From Oxytricha trifallax (Eukaryota > Ciliophora > Spirotrichea > Sporadotrichida > Oxytrichidae), in assembly GCA_000711775.1 (NCBI GenBank), contig ARYC01002475.1, forward strand, positions 1 through 64,000: 64,000 bases of DNA, read 5' to 3'. Under the pieces are notes generated by a model. The model was not told where the DNA came from. It worked only from the letters and a program-made list of their open reading frames with translations, and did no database searches. Both the position numbers and the translations under genes were made by a program. Below are positions 1 through 11,936 of the stretch, in pieces; positions within the stretch are counted from its first letter, which is position 1, and every line of letters starts with the position of its first letter.

Positions 1-662
1 AAACCAGCATCCTCGCTAATACCTCCAAGAATTGCCATTGTTTATACCTTGACTATTTAGTCATATACTTCTATATTACGATGCCTCTTATACCAAGACT
101 TCTAGATGAAAGTGTTGAATGTAAACACAGCCTCGTCAGCATGAATAAACTTAATATTATTCTATTAGGCTCTCTGCATTTAATTATAAATATAATATAA
201 GTTGTTATTGTAAAAATGGCAGAGTGAAATCAATTACTCTCTTGATACGATTTACACCTTTATAAGAGATACCGTTTCGTTTATAAATGTTAGCAACATA
301 TTATGCAGAGATCTTCAACTCAGGGAACTGGCGGTGAAACATAATAGCTCGTTAGTCGAGAGAGAATGAGCCCAATACTTCAAAGTTTTTTCATTAATAA
401 GATAGTCAATATGCTTCTAAAGAAACTTTGACTTCCTCTTAGGCTAAGAATTCAGCTATTGTTGCTTTAATTACACAGCTTCCAAGCAGTGAGAGCGAAA
501 AGTTGATGGACTACGCTTTAAGAGCATTGCAATAGACTTATAGTTCAGTACTGGTTTGACTTATTCACTATACATATCGCATCCATAACGCAGTTTAAAC
601 ACAAAATCTATATACTCTTCATCATAAATAGACCCCAAAAGCCTGCTATTTTTGGCTCGCAT
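1..662 (-). pseudogene. TBE transposase (42-kDa ORF), partial and frameshifted
   Basis: This is the N-terminal ~215 codons of the TBE DDE transposase (IS630/Tc1/mariner-like), read from an ATG at 662 with TAA/TAG as Gln. The frame begins MRAKNSRLLGS and later includes the segment around the first catalytic Asp (IHADEAVF, near 135-160). Two single-base frameshifts break it: one near 350 after WAHS, and one near 218, where an extra T follows FTLPF. The C-terminal half with the second Asp and the Glu is outside the window. The frameshifts show that this copy cannot make a full transposase, unless they are sequencing errors. Confidence 0.85.
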
Positions 663-743
663 TTAATTAATAACCCCAACCCCTAACAAATTCCCTACAA
701 ATCAAAGCACTTATAAACCTCATTAAGGGGTTTTGGGGTTTTG
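1..743. mobile_element. Right end of a TBE transposon (left part outside window)
   Basis: The right terminus carries the telomere-like repeat GGGGTTTTGGGGTTTTG at 727-743, followed directly by ATT (744-746), the usual TBE target-site duplication. The terminal ~80 bp match the inverted repeats of the complete element at 18,639-22,756. TBEs are cut-and-paste elements confined to the germline of oxytrichid ciliates and are removed during macronuclear development. Only the transposase part of this copy lies in the window. Confidence 0.93.
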
Positions 744-1392
744 ATTGGTAAAAAATATTTTACTACCTCTTTTTTAGATCAATCTTTTCTAACCAGTGTT
801 AAGATTAAAATATCTCCAGGAATAATACAATTAACACTAAAGTTATAAACTTTCACGCATAAATTATGCAAAAATATATAACTTTCATTATTAAAAGTGC
901 TTATACTCATACAATTAAGGTACTATAACTAATGTTAATTTTATTATATAAAAGAAATCTAATTCCACCAACTATTCAATCAGACTTCACTACTGAATAA
1001 ATTACGAAGATAATATGACATTTTTAAGATCCATTAAAACTTTAACTACATTCTAAAATTATGAAAGATTATTACTTTTACAAATATTTTTGGTTTTAAT
1101 TCTGTGGTAAAATATCTTGATTATTTGTACTTTAGAATTGATCTTGATTCTTATTTTGTGAGAGAAACATATTCATTTTTTGATTAGTAGTGACATTAAA
1201 AACAATAAAATTATAGTTTCATTTTAATTTATTTACTTAAAACATTTTATTATATGGAATATATTCCATAAAGAAAAGACTTAATTACATTAACATAAAA
1301 ATATTGATGTTTTTTGAATCAAATTTTATTTTACTAATTTATCAAAATTATTAACGAATAGGTTATCCAATTTATTTTGAATAATTGAAAAA
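744..1392. other. AT-rich stretch between TBE end and the 171-codon gene
   Basis: No convincing gene is seen. A short plus-strand frame ending in TGA near 1,017 is too short to call. The stretch is probably intergenic germline-limited DNA flanking the TBE insertion. Confidence 0.4.
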
Positions 1393-2304
1393 TCAATGAA
1401 TATCCTAATAATATCTTAAGATTTATAGTATCTATCTGATAGCAAACCTTATACTTTGATGATTTTTATAAAAGAATTCTTAAACTTAATATAATCAAAG
1501 ATTTTGAAAAGATTTATTAGATTATTTTAATTATATATCATTGAATAATTCAAGTAAAAATAATTCTATTTACATCATGCTTAAAAGTCTTTCTATAAAA
1601 TAAACTTAAAATTGTATCTATATTAACTTATATCTCAGATTTGCATAAAAAATTGAGAGATACAATATAACAGTATTATATATATTATTTTATTAGATCT
1701 ATATAATTTACTAATCTAAACTAAATCTCATTTATTTAAAGGGTTTGATTTGGTTTCTTTTAGATATCTGGCGCTTGCACATTACGACTAAAGTCAGATG
1801 AACCTTTTGCTGATGAGGTGAGGTTACTCTCTCTGGCAGGATTAACTAACTTACTTTTCAATATCTAAGGTTTCAGTGAATCTAGGTTCTAAATCGAAAG
1901 ATCTGGTATTTTCTAGTCACTCTTTGGTACCACTTCCGATTGATCATGTGGGTGAGCTTTCCCAAAAAATCCTGAGAAAGTTAATTGAGAGCAATTCTGG
2001 TCTTGATTTAATGCATAAACTGAGCTGTTAACTTGTAAATCTTTATCTATATTGTTTGGATCTGAGATGCTACTAAGGTCTTATCTTAAGACTTCTAATA
2101 GTTTTGAGTGGAGATTAAATAAATATAAATTATTTTAAAATAATACACTAAATTATAAAGAAAATATCACACAAATGAGTGATATTTATTTATATAATTA
2201 ATATTAAACATTTATTTGTGATTGCTTTTCGCAGGCGCTGCTTCCAAAACTTCAGATTTCAGTGAGGGTGTTTTAGAATCAGGGTATTGTAAATTTTGTT
2301 CCAT
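1393..2304 (-). CDS. Hypothetical protein, 171 codons in three MDSs (possible C-terminal part of the giant gene)
   Basis: MDS1 starts at ATG 2,304 (MEQNLQYPDS) and ends at pointer AATC (2,220-2,223, repeated at 2,113-2,116). MDS2 runs to pointer TTTGAT (1,744-1,749, repeated at 1,455-1,460). MDS3 ends at TGA 1,393. The IESs are about 103 and 283 bp. The joined coding length is 516 nt, an exact multiple of three, with no TGA. The protein is rich in Ser, Asn, Gln and Lys and shows no recognisable domain. A pointer AAAAT near 2,295 also occurs just before the stop of the upstream giant gene at 2,952 and would join the two in frame, so this may be the tail of that gene and not a separate one. No function can be assigned. 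Confidence 0.65.
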
Positions 2305-2951
2305 TATAAAAATTTGTAAATTAACAAAATGAATTTGAACAACTATTAAAATTTTCTTTACAAATTGGACAGTCGAAATAATAAAATCTTTTGCAATTTA
2401 TGGCAAATAAATGAGTAATTTATAAATATACTAATAATAAATAAAATAATAAACAACTGGAGATGTTATAATAAAATTAAAATATGTTTTATACTTTTAT
2501 CAGCAACGTTAAATTTCAATATTAACTTTAGTTAGAATTATTATTTTTTAAAGTTATATTGGAAAAGATCTTCTTTTTCACTAAAAACATTATGCTCGAA
2601 GATAAATCATATTTTGATAATTAGAAGAATAAATTGTTAATCTATATAAATTTCTATTATAAGACTTAACAATCTAAAATTGAATTTATAAATTTAACTT
2701 TATTTATCTATATAACTTATATTGCTATTTGCAAAAAGAAATTACAATTTTTAATATTATATATTGAATTAAACCATCAAAAATATATAGCATTTAAAAG
2801 AAAAATAAACTCTTATTCACTTGAAAATTAAATGAATTTTGTAATGCTCAATATATTTTAAGAATTAATATGTATTTCTTATAAAATTAAACAAATTAAA
2901 TTGATAATTAAGTTACAGTTTAGTTATTTAATTATTCTGATTATTTAGTTT
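2305..2951. other. AT-rich spacer or long IES
   Basis: Very AT-rich with no coding signal that stands out. It separates the 171-codon frame from the end of the giant gene. If the AAAAT pointer join is real, this is simply a 640-bp IES inside one gene. Confidence 0.4.
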
Positions 2952-5900
2952 TCAATTATTTTATTCTCTGCCCTTATCCCCTCTCTCACCACTTCCACAA
3001 TAAATTAAAATATCATTTCTACATATCCATTAATTATAATTATAATATTAATTAATTAATATAGATATATTTACAAATATCTGAACTTGAGTCTAGATTT
3101 CTATAATTCATCACATCTTAGGTTGATCTGTATCCCACTCCGATTCCTAAACCGGAAGCAGCTTACAATTAATTTCTGAAGGGCATTGAAATTCCCATTC
3201 GTGTTTAATCGTAGAGGAGTTGAATCTATTATTTTATTCTTTATTTCTCGGATTCAAGTTTATTATTTTTTGTTTTTTAAGACACGTCATCAGCATTCTT
3301 GATTGATCTAATAAAATATTTTGTAGTATTTTTATAAAATATTTTTATATTTTACTTTTAACAGTAAAAATATACCATTCACAAATTTATTTTAATTAGA
3401 AAAATAAGATTTTAAATAAAATAAATTAACTTATCTCTATTTTTAAAATTAATGATAAAATTAAAATATTTCCCAATAAACTTATATGAACTTTTTTTAA
3501 TTAATTGAGCTTTGGAGATCACTCATTACTTATGTCTATTAGATATGATTTTAGTATTATCCAATAAAATTGCAGAGTTTATTTTTAAACCTTCTCATTT
3601 CTTCTTAAAGCACTGGTGAGACTAGATTCTCATCAAATTAAATAAAATTAATAATCAAAGTCGATACTTACGAAGGGTGGTTTCAAATTTTATTATTATA
3701 ACATACTTGAGGTATCACTTTTTAAAATAACTTCATTTTCCATGCTATTCATAAATGATTATTTTTATAGATAAATTTAATAATTGAGATTAATATTACC
3801 CAAAAAAATATTTGAAATTAAACAATTTTAGAATATTTAAGGTATTTTGAATTTGAAGTTAAGCTTAATAGACAAATTTTTTTAAAAATTAATAAAACTT
3901 ATAAATAATTTTCTAGCTTAATTTAGGTTCAATTTAATTTGCTTATCCTCAGCATTTTAATTTAAAATTTTATTTATACTAAAGAGCATTGAATTTTATT
4001 TAATAAAATTTTATTAAATTTTCCTGGCTTATAGAAGATCTGATTTTATTTATTTTTGAATTTTAATGACTTTTTTAAGTATTTAGGTTGCTCTATTTCC
4101 CAAAACTTTATTATAAATCTTCTTTACTATCATTTATAAATGCTAATTTAAATATTTTTATAAAATATAAAATAAATATTATCATTTGAACCTTGGTAAA
4201 ACTACTTTTTTTTGCCGCTCTAATTTTGAGAATTTTGAATATTTTTACTTTATTTTATTTCTCTGATCAAGTTAATAATTTTTCCACCTTTTTTATTTTT
4301 CCCTTTTTATTATAAATCAGAGTCTCCCATTTCATTATGTTGAGATTTAAAATTAATAAATAATATTTCATATTGTTTTTAATCTAAGATATCTTTGTAA
4401 ATAAATTAGATGGAAAGAATATTTCTTAAATATAATGATTTAATAAGAATTAGTTCATGTTTTATTATATTTAAAGAAAGTAATTATAACCCTAATAAAT
4501 TGTTAATTAATTGTAATATATTAATTGAGTTGTTAATTCATGGTATTATAAAGAATTCTAAGGCATTATCTAAGATTAATTATACTAATTGCTTTGTAAA
4601 TATACTTCACTTTTTTAAGAATAATTTATGCTATTTTATTATAAATATGCAGAATCCTTAATAAGTTGCTTCATTTAATCCATATTATTTTGATGAACAT
4701 TTTAATTATTGGAGGAGAACATTTTATTTGGAAAAATTGAAATATATTAAAATTATAATAAATCAAACTTGTGGCAGTTAATTATGTGCAAATCTAGACA
4801 ATATGGTACTTGGTCGATAGTGAATTCAAATTTAGTTGGACTTTACTATTGGTGGTACCCTGAAGAGAGATAAATCGATTTAAATTTGGTATCAATTTCA
4901 AATAAAAAATTATCAAAAATTAAAATCGAGTTATCGCTTCTACGATGCGATAGAAGGGTACCGTCAATAGTAAAATTCAGCTAGATTTTAATTCTATATC
5001 GAACAATCACCATATAATCTAGGATTCCAAAAGTTAACTGGAAATATATTAATTATTTATAAATTTAATACCCGAATCAAATGTATACCTACAATATTGA
5101 AATTAATAGTTTTATGATCATTCGAGGTTTTATTTTATATGTCAATTTAATTACTGAAATCCGTGAAATTTTTATGTGCTTTAAATTCTCCATCTGTGTT
5201 GATTGGTGAAAATAGAGAGAATTCAGCATTCTGCTGGTGCTAATTTTAAAAAAAATAATTTTATCATGCATTTAATAAAGATAATAAAATATACTCATAA
5301 TACTGATTATTGTAAATATATAGATAAATTAATAAATTCTTGTTGTAGGTTTTATTTGCATTAGCGATTCCAATTTATAGATTTTTTGCCGATATTTATT
5401 TAATTTTTTAATGGAAGTTAGTTGGAGAATTGAAATAGTTATTAACTTTTGTTTTATGTTTTAAGGCATCTTTTGTATCAATATACTTTTCATTCATTTG
5501 TATTTTTTATGTAGAATGATAATTTTTGTCTTAATTCATCATTATATTATTTTAGTTAATTTTATTATTGCTACTAGATTAATGATAAAATTTAAATTTT
5601 TATATTTTTATTTATTAATTTAAAAAAAACCTTCTATAATTCGTAATTAAACGGCTACTTAAAATTTAACTAAATCTAATAATTTAATATTTTCGGTTTC
5701 TTAAATTTCATAATAAATTATAAAATATATTAATTAGTACTAGACTGATAGTTAAAACTTGAGCTCATATTGTTATTGTCGAGCACGCTTGATGAGTAGC
5801 CTTCATTAAGAGTGCTAATAATTATATTTTAAATAAGGCTATGCTGTTTATAAAAGAATATTCATTAACATTATTTATACATAAAGTTATATTTTGGTTG

Positions 5901-6400
5901 ATTGATTCTCCAGAAGCATAAAAACAATTAAAAATAATCTTCAATAAATCTTTATTTTTGCATCTTAACCTGAGAATTAATTCTTTGATGTAAAATTTAA
6001 GTCTCTTTAATTTATTTGCAACTGCTCGAGATTTCCTTGATTATTAAATAATAATATATAAATTAATTATTTTTAACTTTAGAACAATAAAATAGTTTTA
6101 TAAATAAGATTAGTGCGGTACTTATTAAAAATGATGTTGTTAGAAATTTAGTCTTGATTATTTAATTTATTTTTTGGGTTGAAGTCTTGTAAATCCTTAT
6201 TATTTATTTACAAATTATCATTCTTTTTGTCTAACAATTCAAATAAAATATTAAAAAAATAAATTAGTTTATATATTTTATTTTTATTAAAATTAAATAT
6301 AACATATAAATTAATAATTCTAAACTTTATTGAGACTTTTAGAATTGGATATTACTTAATTTGTAGTCTTAGTTTGAAAATGTGAACTAAATAAATAAAA
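2952..6400 (-). CDS. Giant N/Q-rich gene, C-terminal section (about 14 MDSs)
   Basis: Minus-strand continuation of the gene that starts at 11,788. Successive MDSs join in frame through these pointers: TTAGA (6,230/6,319), AATAATCAAG (6,036/6,153), ATGC (5,916/5,960), TTAATGAA (5,802/5,861), TCTAGTA (5,572/5,738), CAAATAAAA (4,722/5,350), CAT (4,337/4,435), AAATGATA (4,128/4,180), AATGCT (3,951/3,985), ATTTAT (3,751/3,901), TTTGAT (3,632/3,654), TCAAT (3,302/3,504) and GATATTT (3,008/3,075). TGA is at 2,952. From 5,497 down, the joined length is 1,293 nt (431 codons), a multiple of three, which supports the pointer calls. The product is Asn/Gln/Ser/Lys-rich with a charged helical stretch (KLESEKQRIKQQIQLLYDQ) near the end. 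No catalytic motif was recognised. A 619-bp IES (4,731-5,349) holds a diverged foldback element. Confidence 0.7.
4775..5045. repeat. Diverged foldback (inverted repeat) element inside an IES
   Basis: Two arms of about 85 bp (about 4,785-4,860 and 4,970-5,040) are imperfect reverse complements. Both contain an AATCTAG-like segment, a TTCGAT/GGTCGAT segment and GGTACC at the inner edge (4,855 and 4,969). About 110 bp lie between them. This resembles a small non-autonomous inverted-repeat element now resident in the IES. No terminal target duplication was clear. Confidence 0.55.
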
Positions 6401-9400
6401 TTATTTGTTAAATTATAAAAATCTTTAAAATTTGGATTTTTATCTTTTTATTTTTCTTATTAAAAATAAATATTTTATTCATTTATACAACAAAATGTCT
6501 TTAGTATCATTATATAAAATTAAAACTAATTAGTTTATTTTATTTTCTGGCTATACCTTTCTTAACACCACAATTTAAATGATAATTTATTCTTATGAAT
6601 TCATAATCCTTAGCAAAGTTGAGCCAACATTCATGAATAAATAAATAAAATTATTATCTAGATTATTTTTGGCTTGGTAAAACCTTAAAAAAAGATTGTC
6701 CCCAAAATTTAATTCACATTCAAAAAAGAATAAAGTGAATTAAATCAATAAAATAAATAATATTTCCTAAATTGGAAATCAGATAAGGCAATTAATTGAA
6801 CAATATTTTTAATTTCTACAAATAATACAAATAATTGCTTGATATTCACTGACTTTTATATTAAATTTAATAATTAACTTAATAGAAATTTATGGTGAAA
6901 TTACCTAAACTTTTAATATTCACCAAGAGAGTTTATTTTTATAATATTACATTATAACTGATTAAATCGTAAATTTAATCATACCAATAAATATTATTTA
7001 ACATAAAATTTCAAATTAGTAGAGCAAGGGATAAATATTTATCCCCAATTTTTTCTTTTTCTAAGCTTAAAAATAATAAATATGCATTATAAATACATAT
7101 AAAATATAATTAAATTGATTATTTTTGAAGAATAGATTTAAAATAAAACTATCCGAAATCAGGCTACCTTTGAAAAGATATTTATTCCTACTCGTAATTT
7201 TTAATAAGAATATTTTGCCCATTATTCCTCTCTTATTATTCATGAGTTTTAACGATTTTCAATTATTTTTGCTTCTTTTGTAATTATGGTTCTTAATCTT
7301 CCTCAATTTAGAGTTATTTTTCAAATTAAAATTTATCCTAATTAACAATTTCTTCGCATTCGACGCTTCCAAATTATAGCTTTAAAATATTTATAATAAA
7401 AGTATTACCTAGAATTTCATCATTATTGAAGAAAATAATTAAATTTTTAATAAAATTGGAAAAATATATATATAAATTAAGTACATACAGTTTATAATTT
7501 TTTAAATTATTTTTTTATTTTAACCAAAGTATTATTTCCTATTCTTGTTTTTAAAGATAACTACATTAGATTTTAATTAATGTAAACAATTTAGTTTTCA
7601 CAATAAAATTCATTTAATAATCTAAAAAATATAAATTATTGTTATTATTATCATTTTAAATAAGCTTCATCTCAGAAAAGTTTTTGCTATTTGACTATAT
7701 CTCATTTTTCAATTTTCTTTTTAACTTTTTATTTTATGCATTGACTGCCTATTAATTTTGATGAAACTATTTTTAGCTTTATTTATCTTTTAATTTTGAA
7801 TTTGTAAATTAATTTTTCTTCTTAAATTAATTATGATTTTTATGGAGTAATAATATTATTCATATTTTAATGATTGTTTGATTATTGATCTATGCTTTTT
7901 TGATAATTTTCATTGTTATTTTTTATAAAATATACTCTAATTATTTTTATTTTTCATATTTTATTTTTCGTATTTAAATTATAAGATAAATATTTGTTTT
8001 TCTTGAAGGCGTGACCATAATGTTTTATTCGCTCTCATTTATATGTTTTTATAGCAAAATATAAATAAGTAATATAAGCATCGTTTTATATTTTTTTATA
8101 CGCTCTTAAGAGCTAATAGAATATTTGGGTATGATGTCGCCCTTTATAATTTTTTATTATTAATAATCTAATAAATATTAATTCCCCTTAATTAAAAATA
8201 ACAATCATTCTATTAAATCAAAATATTTAATTGGAGTTTAAATAAATTAAAAACATTTTTATAGACTATATCTCATTTTGAATGTGTCTGTAAGAAAGTT
8301 TCATCAGATATATTATTGCCTTTACTATAAAATAATTGTAGTTTTTTATATTATAAACAAATTTTGCTATTTAAAAGTCAATCTTTATATTGTCTAAAAA
8401 TCTTAATAATTTTATAATTGCTAAACTTTTATTTATAATTTTCTTGATTACTAGGGTTATTCCTAACATTTTGGCATATTCTATATATTTCTCTTTAAAA
8501 AATGATTTTAATTAATCTGTGTAAGAAAATGATGATAAAACATTTAATGTAGGTAAAATAAATTTTTTTTCAATAATTTATTAATTAGCCTTGATATCAG
8601 GCTAAACATATGTTTTTTTACTTGGTAATATCTTTATACCCAATATTATTGATCTTATTTTTATTCTTCGAAGTCTTATAAGTCTTAAACTTCATATTTT
8701 TCATGTTAAAATTGAGGAGTTTCTTAGATGTTGTTCATATTTGACGTGGTCAATTTGATTTAAAAATATTTAAATTAATTTATCATACTATTTTATAAAA
8801 ATATATTTATTATGATTAGTGACTATTGCAAAGTAAGAATCAATTTGTCTTTTATATTCATTTATTTTCTTAATTAATCCATGGAACCTATTTGGAACTC
8901 AAGATGTTCTAATCGATGTTTTAGTTGTTAGTTTTCTTAAACTACATTCTTTAAAGCAATATTTTCATATATTTCTACTTCTTGTCTTAATTTACTATTT
9001 GTTTGAGGTTATATAATGGAATTTGGCTACTTTTTTTAATTTTAAATAAAATTAAATTAGGATAGTATAATAAAAAATAATTACTTTTTATGGGAAGAGT
9101 ATGTGTCATTTATTAATTCATTCTAAGACTATTTGTGTCCTGATTATTATTCATAAATTAAAAAATAATAGGTGAAAAATTGAAATTTTTTTAACATTAA
9201 TAAAAAAAACTTTAATTAAGCAAGAAAATTTTGTTACATTTTGTTCTAAGAAGTTTAGTTTTTAGTGCTCTAGATTAGTTAATTTTTATGATTCAATGAA
9301 GATTGAAGTGAAGAGTCATTTTTCTTGAATTATTTTTGGGTTTTATTTTTCTTGCTTACATCTTAACTTTAATTGTGGGAGTGGAAACTATTTAGCTAAT

Positions 9401-9715
9401 AAAAAACAACTTATAATATTTACATTATTTGAGAAATCATCAATCACTTATTATTACATTTAATTTGCCTTGATTTGTCCTGAATCATTAAATATTTATT
9501 AAGCACCAAAATTGTTAATAATAGTTTTATATAAAATCATTGACTGTATTCAGGACAGCATTTTGAAAGTTTTTATCTATAATTCCAGAATTTTGCAACT
9601 AAAATTTTTCAGATGACAATTAATTTTGTTAAATTAAGCTGTTATTTGTGTTTATTTTCACATTTTTGTCTTTCTAGCCCAATTATAGAAAATCTCTACC
9701 TGTATGATTTAATTG
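6400..9715 (-). CDS. Giant N/Q-rich coiled-coil gene, middle section (MDS boundaries only partly resolved)
   Basis: Several clearly coding minus-strand blocks lie between AT-rich IES-like gaps, in the same orientation as the sections on both sides. They are near 9,500-9,715 (GRDFLQLGQKDKNVKINTNN), 9,230-9,400 (QSSLNHKNQLIQSTKNQTSQ), 8,870-9,035 (KLRQEVEIYENIALKNVVQE, a good coiled coil), 8,600-8,860 (QIDHVKYEQHLRNSS; DLQDFEEQKQDQQYW), 8,270-8,330, 7,990-8,150 and 7,140-7,385 (IVNQDKFQFEKQLQIEEDQE). Pointer CAAATTGA joins two blocks in frame in the 8,750-8,850 interval. The likely product is a large structural or scaffold protein, but no named family was recognised. Exact joins in 6,400-8,600 were not solved, and some blocks could be chance open frames in AT-rich DNA. 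Confidence 0.5.
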
Positions 9716-11788
9716 AAATAATCCACTTAAAACACATAGATCATTATTCAAATTTGATGTGGACTTCATAAGTTTAGATTGCATTTGAAAATGTTATTTT
9801 AATTTGTTTAATGAGCTCGACACTCCTAAATCTTTCAATTAGAAAACTTAAACTGGTTTTTACTTTTTCTTTGAGTTTTTTGAATGGCTAGTATTCTATA
9901 TTTAGTGACTTTATTGAATCTTTAAATTTTAATTTGATGACATGCTGTTTAAAGCTTCTGCATGAGGGGATTCTGAGGTAAACTTCTTAAGCTTAAAAAA
10001 ACGACATTATAAGAAATAAGTACATAAAAAAATAAGTCGATAAGCAGCTAACTAGTAGGATTTAAACCTTTAGTTACTAGAAACTTTTAAAGCTTGATTT
10101 TTTCAATCGACTCTGGTGAATGGCTGAGATACTTTTTTATGTTAGCCTATTTTTTCAAGGTTACTAGATGGATAGATTCGCATTCAAGTGTTAATCTGTG
10201 GTTTGGTTGTCGAGTTTAAGAGTTCTTATTATGTGAATCAAGCAGTTTTGCTGATAGCAAGTTGTTAATATGGCTGTTATAATTATTTATAAACATTATG
10301 ATTATTAATTTTTTAAAAAAAAGTATTAAATTCTTTAAATTTAAGTTCCTCTTTTTAGCAGTTGAATCTTTAACATCAAAGTCAATTTACGATATTGGTA
10401 GAGTCTAATTAAAATTAATTTCCTAGGGAGAGAAATTTCTATTTTTATCCTGCTACATTTTTAAACTCTAAACATCCAAGTCTTCTATCCTAAGCGGCTA
10501 TGATTACTCATTAATTGAATCAAATTATTAACTTGAATTGTTATCAACACACTTTATCAATTATACAGATTTACCAAGATTCTGTAATCTTTAACTCACA
10601 GAGAATTTATTCCCAATATTTTTTGCTAAATTAGTGTCTTTTAAGTTCAATTTTTGTTTATTTAAAGACTTCTTTAAGCTATTTTATTGTTAAATAAATG
10701 AATTTTTCTTACTCACAGACTAATTTAATTAAAATAGGACATTAATTATTAAAGCGCCTCTATATTAAGCATATACTTAAAATTAAATACCCATAAATTG
10801 ATGTTAACTGCCTATTTATATAGACTGAGAGGACTATTAGAGATATTACAGTGATTTATGATTCTCTAATGTTGAATTGTTGATTGCATTAAAATTCGTC
10901 CTTTGTGTTTATGAATTACTTAACATTTGTAATGATGGGTATTGTTAACTATAAAAAATTATTAAAATATAGTATATTGCAATTTTAAACATAAAATCAA
11001 ATATAAACTCAAAGAGAGTAGATTAGCTGTTAAATTATTGGTATTGTTAGAATTATTTGAAGCTGAGATACTCCCTGATAATAGATTTTTTAATTGAAGT
11101 TTAGGGCTGTTAAGGTCTATAGAAAGTTATGTTTAAGAATTAAGAAGTTTCTTATGTTGCTAGTTGTTATGATTAGTTGTAGATTAAGATAGTTGCAACT
11201 ATTTACTCATTATTTATATAAAAAATTATAAAGATTTATGATTAAATACTTATAATAAACTATTAGGGTATAGTGGGAGGGAGTTGAAAGTTTTTCTTTT
11301 TCATTGTTTTTTATTGAGAAAGCTGATTCTTCTAAGAAGTATTATTATTTTTACTGCTTATATCAATATTGTTTGAAGATAACTAGGAACAATTAAAGTT
11401 AAATAAACATATATAATTTATATAACTATTAATAAAATTTATTAATTGCTGATCAAACTTTTCTTAAGAGATTGGCTAGATTAAACAGTAAGAGATTACT
11501 ATAGTATGTTTTTGTTATTCTTTTTATTAAAAAAAGTATATTAATTGTTATAATAATAACTAATAAAAATAATTCTAGGAGTGTTATTTTTCATTAGTAA
11601 GTTTCTATGTAATTTCTTTCCTGAGTTCTTATAGCTCCTAGAATTGTTATTTTTATTTTTATTTTTAGGCAGAGTTATAAATTTGCTATTATTTTTACAT
11701 TTGAAGTATGTTACTAAATAAAAATTAACATATAATATATTATTTATACATAAAATTATGCTTATTATTTACTCTTGCTGTTAGACAT
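9716..11788 (-). CDS. Giant N/Q-rich gene, N-terminal section (eight MDSs, 533 codons)
   Basis: Starts at ATG 11,788 (MSNSKS). Eight MDSs join in frame through pointers AGTAA (11,711/11,769), CTTACT (11,487/11,596), AATT (11,391/11,444), AATAGTT (11,197/11,258), AGTT (10,947/11,006), AAC (10,276/10,345), TTTTTTTA (9,994/10,025) and ATTT (9,716/9,750), the last leading into the middle section. The joined length to 9,750 is 1,599 nt, an exact multiple of three. The N terminus is low-complexity Gln/Asn/Ser sequence (for example SGSISASNNSNNTNNLTAN). Beyond about residue 430 it becomes more ordered (EVYLRIPSCRSFKQHVIKLK). No enzyme motif is visible. The start lies only 149 bp from the ATG of the divergent plus-strand gene at 11,937, so the two may share a promoter interval or mark the border between two nanochromosomes. 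Confidence 0.75.
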
Positions 11789-11936
11789 TAATGTATATAA
11801 TTATAGATGAAAACTTTTATTAAATTGTTTTTTTAATTTATTCTTATTCTTAACAATTTTAGTGAACATATCGCTGATTAATTTTAATTTTTTATAATTA
11901 CTAATTTATAAATCAAAAGTTTTTAAAAATATAAAA
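11789..11936. promoter_or_regulatory. Divergent intergenic interval
   Basis: A 148-bp AT-rich gap lies between two divergent start codons (11,788 minus, 11,937 plus). No specific element is recognised. It is called on position only. It could instead be the boundary where two macronuclear chromosomes are separated. Confidence 0.3.

Noticed and set aside
2960..3223. Plus-strand frame joined at the GATATTT repeat and ending at TGA 3,221
   Set aside because: The same pointer works on the minus strand, where the product is continuous with upstream MDSs and the total length is a multiple of three.
4410..4661. 83-aa plus-strand frame without any TAA/TAG/TGA
   Set aside because: The minus strand here joins in frame, through pointer CAAATAAAA, with the giant gene, and reads as Asn/Gln/Ser-rich protein. 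The plus frame is Ile/Asn/Leu-rich, as expected for an antisense of that composition.
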